Shown here piece by piece: positions 33,308 to 40,956 of a DNA stretch of 64,000 nucleotides. A program made the position numbers and the translations under genes. The notes under the pieces were generated by a model, which did no database searches, was not told where the DNA came from, and saw only the letters and a list, made by a program, of their open reading frames with translations. Each line of letters opens with the position of its first letter. The stretch's first letter is position 1. The DNA comes from Acidobacteriota bacterium (GTDB taxonomy: Bacteria; Acidobacteriota; Vicinamibacteria; Vicinamibacterales; 2-12-FULL-66-21), in the NCBI GenBank assembly GCA_016184105.1, contig JACPDI010000028.1, forward strand, positions 62,001 through 126,000, given 5' to 3'.

Positions 33308-35383
33308 ATGCACAACCGATTCCGGGTCCTGGTCGCCTCCGTGTCGATCGCCTCGCTGGCGCTGTTCGTCGCGTGCCGCGCCGGCAACCGCCCCGAGAAG
33401 TTCACGCAGAAGCTGGTCATCATCGGATTTGACGGGCTCGACCCGGACCTGGTGGAGCGGTGGGTCGCGCAGGGGCGCCTTCCCCATTTCGCGAGGCTCA
33501 TCAAGGAAGGCGGTCTCTACCCGCTCGAAACCACCGTGTCCCCGGAATCACCCACCGCGTGGGCGTCGTTCGCCACCGGCGTCAACCCCGGGAAACACAA
33601 CATCTACGATTTTCTCGTCCGCGATACCACGAACTACATGCCGGACCTGGGCATGGTGCGGCGCGAGCCCGCGCGGTTCCTCTTCAGCTACATCCCGATC
33701 AGGAAGCCGAAGGTGGTGTCGATCCGCGGCGGCACGTCGTTCTGGGTCACCGCCGGCAGGAGCGGGGTGCGTTCGTCGATCCTCACCGTGCCGGTGACGT
33801 TCCCGCCCGAGGAGGTGCCCAACGGCGAGATGCTCGCCGGCCTTCCCCTTCCCGACATCCGCGGCACGATGGGCACGTTCTACTACTTCGCCACCGATCT
33901 CAGCCGCTACGAGGAGGGCAACACCGAGATGGGCGGCATCCTCAAGCGACTGATCTTCGACGGGGACATCGCGCACACCGAGCTGGCCGGGCCGCCGAAT
34001 CCGATCGTGCGGCAGCAGCTGCAGCAGATCCGCGCGAAGGGGCGCGGCATCACGGACGCCGACCGCGCGCGGATTGCCGAGCTCGAGGCGCAGGAAGACG
34101 TCCGGGTCCCGATGACGATCCACTGGAACAAGCGCGAGGGAGAGCGCTCGGCGACGATCGAGGTCCAGGGGCAGTCCATCATGCTCAAGCCGGGCGGCTG
34201 GAGCCGCTGGATCGACCTCGAGTTCCGCGTGAACTTCCTCGTGCGCGTGCACGGCATGGCGCAGATGTACCTCGTCAACGCGGACGACGAGCTGCAGCTG
34301 TATGTGTCGCCGGTGAACTGGAAGGCGGACAACCCGCCGATGCCGATGTCGTACCCCGAGTCGTTCGCCGGCGATCTCTACGAGCGGCTCGGCCCCTACC
34401 GCACGCTCGGATGGGCCGAAGCCACGTGGCCGCTCAACGAAGGACGCCTGGACGACCGGACGTTCATGGACGACCTGTATCGCGCATTCGACGATCGCGC
34501 GCAGGTGATCCTGAGCCGGATCGACGCGAGAAACTGGGACCTGATGGTCGGGGTCATCGAGTCGACCGACCGCGTCCAGCACATGATGTGGCGGCTCATC
34601 GATCCGAAGCACCCGCTGTACGACGCGGCGCTGGCGGCCAAACTGGGCGACTCGATCGAGCGTGTGTACCGCCGCGCCGACCAGTTCGTGGGCGAAATGC
34701 TGGAACACCTGGAGCCGGGCACGCCGATCCTGATCGTGTCGGACCACGGCTTCCACTCGTGGCGCAAGGCGGTGAACCTGAACACGTGGCTCGTACAGAA
34801 CGGCTACATGACGCTCCGCGGCCAGCGCGCGGGCGAGAAGCGCCTGGACGATCTCTTCGGCGGTGGAGAGTTCTGGGAGGACGTGGATTGGAGCCGCACG
34901 CGCGCGTACGCGATGGGCATCGGCCAGATCTACTTCAACCTCAAGGGGCGCGAAGCCGAGGGGATCGTGTCGGCCGGCGCCGAGTACACCGAGCTCGCCG
35001 AGGAGCTGAGCGCGAAGCTCCTGACCTTCCGGGATCCGGAGGACGGCACGCCGATCGTCCGCGCGGTCTACAAGCGCGACGACACGTACAAGGGCGAGTA
35101 CCTGCAGAACGCGTCGGACCTGCAGGTGGGCATGGCCGACGGCTACCGGGTCTCGTGGCAGACCACGCTGGGCGGCGCGCCAAAGGAGGTCGTCTACGCG
35201 AACGACCGCAAGTGGAGCGCCGACCACGGCGGCTACGACTACCAGGCGACCTCGGGCGTCCTCATCTCGACGCGACGGCTCGAGGCGGGACGCACGCCGC
35301 ACATCATGGACATCGCGCCCACGGTGCTGAAGTACTTCGGGCTCGCGGTGCCGGCGGAGATCGATGGCAAGAGCCTGTTCTAG
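33308..35383 (+). CDS. Alkaline phosphatase superfamily phosphodiesterase, probable lipoprotein
   Basis: 691 residues. The N-terminus (SLALFVAC) has a lipobox Cys near residue 23. The type I phosphodiesterase/nucleotide pyrophosphatase fold follows: metal ligand in IGFDGLDPDLVERW, nucleophile region SPTAWASFATGVNPGKHNIYDF, then VGVIESTDRVQHMMWR, the second metal site SDHGFHSW and ADHGGYDYQATSGVLI. Substrate unknown; related exported enzymes act on nucleotides or phospholipid head groups. It is followed, with a 20-nt overlap, by an envC-like gene. Confidence 0.85.
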   Translation: MHNRFRVLVASVSIASLALFVACRAGNRPEKFTQKLVIIGFDGLDPDLVERWVAQGRLPHFARLIKEGGLYPLETTVSPESPTAWASFATGVNPGKHNIYDFLVRDTTNYMPDLGMVRREPARFLFSYIPIRKPKVVSIRGGTSFWVTAGRSGVRSSILTVPVTFPPEEVPNGEMLAGLPLPDIRGTMGTFYYFATDLSRYEEGNTEMGGILKRLIFDGDIAHTELAGPPNPIVRQQLQQIRAKGRGITDADRARIAELEAQEDVRVPMTIHWNKREGERSATIEVQGQSIMLKPGGWSRWIDLEFRVNFLVRVHGMAQMYLVNADDELQLYVSPVNWKADNPPMPMSYPESFAGDLYERLGPYRTLGWAEATWPLNEGRLDDRTFMDDLYRAFDDRAQVILSRIDARNWDLMVGVIESTDRVQHMMWRLIDPKHPLYDAALAAKLGDSIERVYRRADQFVGEMLEHLEPGTPILIVSDHGFHSWRKAVNLNTWLVQNGYMTLRGQRAGEKRLDDLFGGGEFWEDVDWSRTRAYAMGIGQIYFNLKGREAEGIVSAGAEYTELAEELSAKLLTFRDPEDGTPIVRAVYKRDDTYKGEYLQNASDLQVGMADGYRVSWQTTLGGAPKEVVYANDRKWSADHGGYDYQATSGVLISTRRLEAGRTPHIMDIAPTVLKYFGLAVPAEIDGKSLF

Positions 35384-36566
35384 AGGTCAGGGGCCAGAGG
35401 CCGGAGGCCAGGTCCGCCTTCTGATCCTGGTTGTCTGCGTGCTCGGCGCGTTCTGCGGTGAAAGGCTCTTCGCGCAGAACGAGCGCGCGCGCGCCGACGC
35501 GCTGGCGCGGCGCGCGACCGAACGCATCCGCGCGCTCCACGCCGAGGCCGAGCAGCTCGCCACCCAGGAGCGGACGATCCTGAACGAGCTGCGCCGGCTC
35601 GAAGTGGATCGGCAGATCAAGGCGGAAGAGGTCGCGCGCTTCGACGCGGAGCTGCTCACGGTGCAGAGCGAGCTGGCGGCGACCGGCGCGCGGGCGGCGG
35701 CGCTCGAGCGACGGGTCGTCGAGGACGCGCCGATCATCGCCGCGCGCCTGTCGTCGCTCTACCGGATGGGGCGGCCCGGTTACTGGCGGCTGCTGTTGGA
35801 CGTCGAGGACGTGCGCAGCGTCGGCCGCGCGTACCGGACGGTCAGCGCGATGGCGCGCCTCGACCGCGAGCGCGTCGACAGCCACCGGCGGCAGCTCGCC
35901 GAGCTGCGCGCCGCGCGCGTCACGCTGCAACGCCGCGCCGAAACGGCGCGCCGCGTCCAGGCGGGCGCGTCGGCCGCGCGCGCGGCGCCCGACCGCGCGA
36001 TCCACGCGCGCAACGCCCGCGTGGAGAGCATCGACCGCCAGCGCGACCTCAACGCGCAGCTCGCCGGCGAGCTGCAGGACGCCCAGCGGAAGCTGCAGGC
36101 CGCCATCGCCGCGCTGGCCGCCGGCCGCTCCGCGGGGGACACGATCGCGCTGCCGATCGAGCCGTTCCGCGGCGATCTGCCCTGGCCCGCGCGCGGCCGC
36201 GTCCGCGCGGCGTTCGGCCGCCGGCGCGCCTCGCGCTTCGGCACGAGCATCGTCCGCAACGGCGTGGAAATCGATGCGGCCGAGGGCGCCGCGGTGGGCG
36301 CGATCCACGAAGGCACGGTCGCGTTCGCCGGCCCGTTCCCGGGCTTCGGCAACCTCGTGATTCTCCAGCATTCGTCGGACGCAGGGCGCGAGGACTTTTC
36401 GCTCTACGGCCATCTCGAGACGATGGCGGTCAGAAAGGGAGACGGCGTCGAACGACAGAGGCAGGTTGGCACCGTTGGGCGCACGCCGACCGGCGCGGCC
36501 GCACTGTATTTCGAGCTGCGCATCGACGGTCGTCCGGTCGATCCCTTACAATGGCTGAAACGGTGA
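35364..36566 (+). CDS. EnvC-like murein hydrolase activator (coiled coil + degenerate LytM)
   Basis: 400 residues: hydrophobic signal segment (LLILVVCVLGAFC, about 19-31), a long coiled coil (about 40-260) and a C-terminal M23/LytM domain (about 275-400). The usual first zinc motif HxGxD reads RNGVEID, lacking His, and the HxH region is reduced to LYGHLE, so it is probably not a peptidase but an amidase activator like EnvC, working in septal wall splitting. The ATG at 35364 lies inside the previous gene. The signal segment is encoded by two repeats. Confidence 0.8.
   Translation: MARACSRGQGPEAGGQVRLLILVVCVLGAFCGERLFAQNERARADALARRATERIRALHAEAEQLATQERTILNELRRLEVDRQIKAEEVARFDAELLTVQSELAATGARAAALERRVVEDAPIIAARLSSLYRMGRPGYWRLLLDVEDVRSVGRAYRTVSAMARLDRERVDSHRRQLAELRAARVTLQRRAETARRVQAGASAARAAPDRAIHARNARVESIDRQRDLNAQLAGELQDAQRKLQAAIAALAAGRSAGDTIALPIEPFRGDLPWPARGRVRAAFGRRRASRFGTSIVRNGVEIDAAEGAAVGAIHEGTVAFAGPFPGFGNLVILQHSSDAGREDFSLYGHLETMAVRKGDGVERQRQVGTVGRTPTGAAALYFELRIDGRPVDPLQWLKR
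35384..35413. repeat. GGCCAGAGGCC heptamer-like array
   Basis: AGGTCAGGGGCCAGAGGCCG and the next few bases are a degenerate tandem of GGCC(A/G)GA units, starting right after the phosphodiesterase stop and translated as part of the N-terminus of the envC-like protein. A similar unit ends the slt gene (56551-56580). Confidence 0.5.
35426..35468. repeat. Dispersed TTCTGCGG repeat encoding the envC-like signal peptide
   Basis: GTTGTCTGCGTGCTCGGCGC followed by GTTCTGCGGTGAAAGGCTC matches the copy near 20671 in the opposite orientation. In this frame it gives VVCVLGAFCGERL, the hydrophobic core and tail of the export signal. Confidence 0.6.
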
Positions 36567-36573
36567 TGACCGC

Positions 36574-37737
36574 ATGAGCCCGCGCACCCGACTGATCGTT
36601 CTCTCGATCTCGACGCCGTTGCTGCTCTTCGTGCTGGTCGGCGGCCTGCTCGGCGCCCGCATCCAGCCCGAGCCCACGACCGAACAGTCGCTGCGCGTCT
36701 TCGAGGACGTCGTCTCGCTCATCGTCCACAACTACGTCGAAGACGCGAACGTGGACAAGGTGATGGACGGCGCGATGCGGGGCCTCGCCGATGGGCTCGA
36801 TGCCGACAGCGCGTACCTCCAGCCGGCGCAGGTGCGCGCGGTGGAGTCCGGCGAGCGGCTGCCGGACGGAGACGTGGGACTCGACCTGACGCGCCAGTAC
36901 TACCTGCGCGTGATCGCGGCGCGCGAAGGGTCGCCGGCCGCGCGCGCGGGGCTGCTCCCGGGCGATTTCGTCCGCGCGATCGACGGCAAGCCCACGCGCG
37001 ACCTGTCGGTGTACGAAGGCATGCGGATGCTGCGCGGCGCGCCGGGCAGCAAGGTCTCCGTGCTGGTGATCCGCGGTAATGCCGCGGATCCGCACGTCAT
37101 CGACCTCGTCCGCGAGAAGCCGAAGCCGCTGGCGGTCAGCGGGCGAATGGTGAACGGAAACGTGGGCTACGTCCGCATCCCGGCGTTCGACGCGACGACG
37201 GTGGACGCGCTGCGCCGCCAGGTCGCGGAGCTGGCGGCAGCCGGCGCCGCGAAGTTGATCCTGGACGTGCGGCAGACGAGCGAAGGGCCGCTGGACAGCG
37301 GGCTCGCCGCGGCGGGCCTCTTCGTGCCGCCCGGGACGACCATCGCCATGCGCGCCGGCCGCGGCCAGGAGAAGGCCCCGGTCGTCAGCGAAGGGGGCGC
37401 GCCGATCACGATGCCCGCCGTGGTCCTCATCAACCTGGGCACGTCGGGCGCCGCCGAGCTGTTCGCGGCCGCGCTTTCGGGCGCCGAGCGCGCCAAGACC
37501 ATCGGCGAGCACACCAACGGCCGCGCCGGCCTGCAGAAGCTGGTGAAGCTGCCGCAGGGATCGGGCCTCTGGCTGACGTACGCCACCTACACCACCTCAC
37601 GCGGCGACGCGATCCACGAAAAGGGGCTGACGCCCGCGATCGAAGTCGAAGAGGCCGAAGTCGAGTTCGGCAAGGTGGCCGACCCCGCGGCCGCGGATCC
37701 GGTCATCGAGAAGGCCCTCGCCACGCTTGGCGCGTAG
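36574..37737 (+). CDS. S41 (C-terminal processing) protease-like protein, probably inactive
   Basis: 387 residues: N-terminal anchor (LIVLSISTPLLLFVLVGGLLGA), PDZ domain (about 100-190, YYLRVIAAREGSPAARAGLLPGDFVRAIDG) and S41 core. At the nucleophile site the family motif SASAxE reads GTSGAAEL, placing Gly where the catalytic Ser should be, and the Lys of FGKGxVQ is Arg in NGRAGLQ. Both catalytic residues therefore seem lost, although Ser one position away might be argued. It follows the envC-like gene, as CtpA-type proteases often do, suggesting a scaffold role. Confidence 0.8.
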   Translation: MSPRTRLIVLSISTPLLLFVLVGGLLGARIQPEPTTEQSLRVFEDVVSLIVHNYVEDANVDKVMDGAMRGLADGLDADSAYLQPAQVRAVESGERLPDGDVGLDLTRQYYLRVIAAREGSPAARAGLLPGDFVRAIDGKPTRDLSVYEGMRMLRGAPGSKVSVLVIRGNAADPHVIDLVREKPKPLAVSGRMVNGNVGYVRIPAFDATTVDALRRQVAELAAAGAAKLILDVRQTSEGPLDSGLAAAGLFVPPGTTIAMRAGRGQEKAPVVSEGGAPITMPAVVLINLGTSGAAELFAAALSGAERAKTIGEHTNGRAGLQKLVKLPQGSGLWLTYATYTTSRGDAIHEKGLTPAIEVEEAEVEFGKVADPAAADPVIEKALATLGA

Positions 37738-37747
37738 CGCGACGGGC

Positions 37748-37831
37748 GGGGAAGTGGGACAGTCACACTTTCCCTGCCGGAACACCGGGAAAGTGTGACT
37801 GTCCCACTTCCCCGTCCCACTTTCCCACCCC
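37748..37831. repeat. REP-like palindrome, copy 2 of 3, with an extra half unit
   Basis: Perfect 27-bp arms (37748-37774 and 37787-37813) around a 12-nt loop, the longest of the three copies of the GTGGGACAGTCACAC palindrome. A third partial arm, GTCCCACTTTCCC, follows at 37814-37826. It lies between the S41-like gene and tRNA-Val. Confidence 0.85.
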
Positions 37832-37879
37832 GCTGTGGTATTCTGATTCTTTCTGTAACGGCCCGTGTTCCTGATAGAT

Positions 37880-37955
37880 AGGCGCGTAGCTCAGTGGTTA
37901 GAGCGCCTCGTTGACACCGAGGAGGTCAGTGGTTCGACTCCACCCGCGCCTACCA
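37880..37955 (+). tRNA. tRNA-Val (anticodon GAC)
   Basis: 76 nt including an encoded CCA. The acceptor arm AGGCGCG pairs with CGCGCCT; the D arm has GCTCAGTGGTTAGAGC; the anticodon stem CCTCG/CGAGG encloses TTGACAC with anticodon GAC; the T loop is TTCGACT. It decodes GUC (and GUU). It lies between a palindrome and a heptamer array, upstream of thrS. Confidence 0.95.
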
Positions 37956-37960
37956 ACTTG

Positions 37961-38077
37961 CAGTGGCCAGTGGTCAGTGGCCGGTGGTCAGTGACTGGTG
38001 GACAGCACGGCAGGCCGTTGCGATATCCAGGCACTGATCACTGATCACTGACCACTGACCACTGACCACTGACCACC
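37961..38077. repeat. TGGTCAG heptamer arrays in inverted orientation, before thrS
   Basis: A left array of (A)GTGGTC-type units (37961-38003) and a right array of the complementary (T)GACCACT units (38035-38077) flank about 30 bp of unique sequence. They can pair into a long hairpin. The right array ends 5 nt before the thrS ATG, so no Shine-Dalgarno is present. Confidence 0.75.
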
Positions 38078-38082
38078 GCCCA

Positions 38083-40047
38083 ATGAGCCAGCTCACTGTG
38101 ACGCTGCCCGACGGCTCGACCCGTCGCGTGCCAGCCGGCACTCCCGTGCGCGACGTCGCGGCCCAGATCTCCTCCGGCCTCGCCCGGGTGGCGCTCGCCG
38201 CGCGCGTCGACGACCGCCTGGTGGACCTGTCCTTTCCGCTGGAGAAGGACGCCCGACTGCGCATCGTGACGCCGGAGGCGAACGGCCCGGAAGCGCTGAC
38301 GCTCTACCGGCACAGCACGGCGCACCTGCTGGCCGCCGCCGTGACGAACCTCTTCCCCGGCACGCAGTGCGGCATCGGCCCGGCCACCGACGAGGGGTTC
38401 TTCTACGACTTCGTGGTCGAGCGTCCCTTCGTGCCCGAGGACCTCGAGAAGATCGAGGCCCGGATGCGCGAGCTGGCCTCGCAGGATCTGCCGTACGAGC
38501 GGCAGCTGTGGCCGCGGCAGGAAGCGATCGACTTCTTTGCGCGGCGCGGCGAGCCGCTCAAGGTGCAGTTGATCGAAGAGAAGACGGCCGGGCAGGACTT
38601 CGTCTCCTGCTACACGATCAAGGACCGCGATCTCTTCGTCGACTTCTGCGTCGGCCCGCACGTGCCGTCCACGAGCAAGCTCAAGGCGTTCAAGCTCCTG
38701 ACGACGTCCAACGCGTACTGGAAGGGGGACGCGCGCAATCAGCCCATGCAGCGCGTCTACGGCACCGCCTTCTTCAAGGATGCGGAGCTGAAGGCGTACC
38801 TGCAGCGTCTCGAGGAAGCAAAAAGGCGGGACCACAGGAAGCTCGGACGCGAGCTCGGGCTGTTCATGTTCCACCAGTGGGCGCCCGGATCGGCGTTCTG
38901 GCTGACGAAGGGCACGGTGCTCTACAACATTCTCGCCAGCTACATGCGCGAGGTGCTGATCCCCGCGGGTTACCAGGAAGTGAAGGCGCCGATCGTCTTC
39001 AACAAGGCGCTCTGGGAGGCGTCCGGGCACTGGCAGCATTACCGCGAGAACATGTTCCTCGTGGAGAGCGAGAACGAGCAGATGGGGCTGAAGGCCATGA
39101 ACTGCCCCGGCCACTTCCTCATCTACCGCAGCGATGTCCGCAGCTACAAGGACCTGCCGCTGCGCTTCCACGAGCAGACGCCGCTGCACCGCAACGAAGC
39201 GTCCGGCGTGCTCTCGGGGCTCACGCGCGTCCGGCAGTTCAGCCAGGACGACGGGCACTGCTTCGTGATGGAGTCGCAGATCGGCGAGGAGGTCACGCGG
39301 CTGCTCCGCCTCGTGCAGCGCGTGTACGGCGACTTCGGATTCAAGCCGGAGATGAAGCTGTCGACCCGGCCGGCCGAGTTCATGGGTGCGATCGAGGCGT
39401 GGAACCACGCGGAGAGCGAGCTGAAGCGCGCGCTCGACGCCGTCGGGGAGCAGTACACGATCAACGAGGGGGACGGCGCGTTCTACGGGCCGAAGATCGA
39501 CTTCGACATCACCGATGCGATCGGGCGGAAGTGGCAGTGCGCCACGATCCAGCTCGATTACCAGATGCCGGAGCGGTTCGACCTGAAGTACGTGGGCGCC
39601 GACAACGCCGAGCACCGGCCGGTGGTCATCCACCGCGCCATCTTCGGGAGTTTCGAGCGCTTCATCGCGATGCTGATCGAGAACTACGCCGGCGCCTTCC
39701 CGCTGTGGCTCGCGCCCGTGCAGGTCGTCGTGCTGCCCATCGCCGACCGGCACGCCGAGTACGCCGCCCGGGTGCGCGACCGGCTCGCGGCCGCCGGGCT
39801 TCGCGTGGAGCTCGACGACCGCCAGGAAAAGATCGGCTATAAGATCCGGGAAGCCCAGTTGCAGAAGATCCCCTACATGCTGGTAGCGGGGGACAAGGAA
39901 GTGTCGGACGGCAGCGTGTCCGTGCGCAGCCGCAGCGGCGGCGACCTGGGCGCCCGCGGGCTGGATGAGTTCGTCGTGATGGCGAAGGAAGAAGTCGCCA
40001 CCCGGGGAAAGGCCGAGGAGCTTGGTGCTGTGAGCAGGTCTGCATAG
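38083..40047 (+). CDS. thrS: Threonyl-tRNA synthetase
   Basis: 654 residues in standard order: TGS domain (1-62), editing domain with HSTAH (about 73-77) and the CVGPHVPST site, then the class II core with motif 2 region RFHEQTPLHRNEASGVLSGLTRVRQFSQDD, the zinc ligands in MNCPGH and QDDGH, and the anticodon-binding domain from about 540 (QVVVLPIADRHAEYA). It starts the thrS-infC-rpmI-rplT-pheST cluster. Its ribosome-binding region is replaced by a heptamer array, and the C-terminus is followed by another. Confidence 0.97.
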   Translation: MSQLTVTLPDGSTRRVPAGTPVRDVAAQISSGLARVALAARVDDRLVDLSFPLEKDARLRIVTPEANGPEALTLYRHSTAHLLAAAVTNLFPGTQCGIGPATDEGFFYDFVVERPFVPEDLEKIEARMRELASQDLPYERQLWPRQEAIDFFARRGEPLKVQLIEEKTAGQDFVSCYTIKDRDLFVDFCVGPHVPSTSKLKAFKLLTTSNAYWKGDARNQPMQRVYGTAFFKDAELKAYLQRLEEAKRRDHRKLGRELGLFMFHQWAPGSAFWLTKGTVLYNILASYMREVLIPAGYQEVKAPIVFNKALWEASGHWQHYRENMFLVESENEQMGLKAMNCPGHFLIYRSDVRSYKDLPLRFHEQTPLHRNEASGVLSGLTRVRQFSQDDGHCFVMESQIGEEVTRLLRLVQRVYGDFGFKPEMKLSTRPAEFMGAIEAWNHAESELKRALDAVGEQYTINEGDGAFYGPKIDFDITDAIGRKWQCATIQLDYQMPERFDLKYVGADNAEHRPVVIHRAIFGSFERFIAMLIENYAGAFPLWLAPVQVVVLPIADRHAEYAARVRDRLAAAGLRVELDDRQEKIGYKIREAQLQKIPYMLVAGDKEVSDGSVSVRSRSGGDLGARGLDEFVVMAKEEVATRGKAEELGAVSRSA

Positions 40048-40066
40048 GCAGATCCTCAACGCTCAC

Positions 40067-40088
40067 ATCCTCAAATCCTCAAATTCAA
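40067..40088. repeat. Left inverted repeat flanking infC
   Basis: ATCCTCAAATCCTCAAATTC plus two A bases. It is the near-perfect reverse complement (one extra base) of 40646-40668, placed on the other side of infC. Both consist of a CCTCAAAT heptamer-like unit. Confidence 0.7.
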
Positions 40089-40102
40089 GGAGCACCGTTA
40101 TC
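40089..40102 (+). promoter_or_regulatory. Shine-Dalgarno and AUC start of infC
   Basis: AAGGAG (40087-40092 region) is followed after 7 nt by ATC at 40100-40102, in frame with infC. This decides the start in favour of a non-AUG codon over the ATG 24 nt downstream. Confidence 0.6.
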
Positions 40103-40642
40103 GCTTTCGATCGTGGTCGTCCAATGCGTCGTGATGATCGGCTTCGCGTGAACGAGCGCATCCGGGTGCGCGAGATCCGGGTCATCGACGACTCCGGGGC
40201 TCAGATCGGCATCATGGCGCCGCCGCAGGCGCTCGCGCTCGCACGCGAAAAGGGGCTCGACCTGGTCGAGATCTCGCCGACCGCCAGCCCGCCGGTGTGC
40301 CGGATCATGGATTACGGCAAGTTCCAGTACACCGAGCAGAAGCGCCAGCGGCAGGCGAAAAAGCACCAGAAGGTGATCGAGGTCAAGGAAATCAAGTTCC
40401 GGCCGAAGGTCGACGAGCACGACTACCAGTTCAAGAAGAAGCACATCGAGCGCTTCCTCGAGGACGGGGACAAGGTGAAGGCGACGATCTTCTTCCGCGG
40501 ACGCGAGATGGCGCACCCGGAAATCGGGCGGCGGATTCTCGAGCGGCTGATCGAGGACCTGGCGGAGGTCGCCACGCCGGAGAACATGCCGCGCCAGGAA
40601 GGGAACCAGATGCACACGATTCTGGCGCAGAAGAAGAAATAA
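40100..40642 (+). CDS. infC: Translation initiation factor IF-3, probable AUC start
   Basis: IF-3 keeps the 30S subunit free and proofreads start codons. The N-domain (NERIRVREIRVIDDSG ... LDLVEISPTASPPVCRIMDYGKF) and C-domain (KEIKFRPKVDEHDYQFKKKHIERFLEDGDKVKATIFFRGREM) are complete. An AAGGAG site precedes an in-frame ATC at 40100 by 7 nt, giving IAFDRGRPMRRDDR, the extended start seen in relatives. The first ATG (40124) has no ribosome-binding site. Rare AUU/AUC starts are a known feature of infC and let IF-3 repress itself. Confidence 0.9.
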   Translation: MAFDRGRPMRRDDRLRVNERIRVREIRVIDDSGAQIGIMAPPQALALAREKGLDLVEISPTASPPVCRIMDYGKFQYTEQKRQRQAKKHQKVIEVKEIKFRPKVDEHDYQFKKKHIERFLEDGDKVKATIFFRGREMAHPEIGRRILERLIEDLAEVATPENMPRQEGNQMHTILAQKKK

Positions 40643-40645
40643 GAT

Positions 40646-40668
40646 TTGAAGTTTGAGGATTTGAGGAT
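40646..40668. repeat. Right inverted repeat flanking infC
   Basis: TTGAAGTTTGAGGATTTGAG plus GAT, complementary to 40067-40088. Its last GAGGA (40663-40667) also serves as the Shine-Dalgarno of rpmI, 4 nt before the ATG. Confidence 0.7.
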
Positions 40669-40671
40669 CTC

Positions 40672-40869
40672 ATGCCGAAGCTGAAATCGCACCGCGGCGC
40701 CGCCAAGCGGTTCAAGAAGACCGCGACGGGAAAGATCACGAGGGGCAAGGCGTTCCGCCGCCACATCCTGACGAGCAAGTCGCGCTCGCGCAAGCGCGGG
40801 CTGCGCGGCGACACGGTGGTCGCGGCGGGAGACATGAAGAAGATGAGGCTCATGCTCCCTTACGACTAG
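40672..40869 (+). CDS. rpmI: Ribosomal protein bL35
   Basis: 65 residues, the standard length: [21 protein letters not shown] and the ending [11 protein letters not shown] follow the bL35 consensus. It lies in the conserved infC-rpmI-rplT order. Its Shine-Dalgarno is part of the repeat flanking infC. Confidence 0.97.
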   Translation: MPKLKSHRGAAKRFKKTATGKITRGKAFRRHILTSKSRSRKRGLRGDTVVAAGDMKKMRLMLPYD

Positions 40870-40870
40870 G

Positions 40871-40939
40871 GTTCAGGGTGCAGGAAACCCTGAACACTCA
40901 TGTGCGGCCGTCAGGACGGGCACTCCTGAGCACGGCCGC
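40871..40939 (+). promoter_or_regulatory. Two hairpins in the rpmI-rplT intergenic region
   Basis: First hairpin: GTTCAGGGT (40871-40879) with ACCCTGAAC (40887-40895), 7-nt loop. Second: GCGGCCGT (40904-40911) with ACGGCCGC (40932-40939), extended internally by CAGGA/TCCTG. The second ends just before the rplT Shine-Dalgarno AAGGAG (40945-40950). Ribosomal protein bL20 autoregulates through RNA structures in this operon in other bacteria; a role here is inference. Confidence 0.45.
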
Positions 40940-40956
40940 CTGACAAGGAGTCAAAG

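Noticed and set aside
37961-38077. Possible CRISPR-like array
   Set aside because: Units are about 7 bp, contiguous and degenerate, without spacers of even length; no cas genes nearby.
38000-38082. T-box or other riboswitch before thrS
   Set aside because: The upstream region is a heptamer array with no T-box sequence (AGGGUGGNACCGCG) or terminator.
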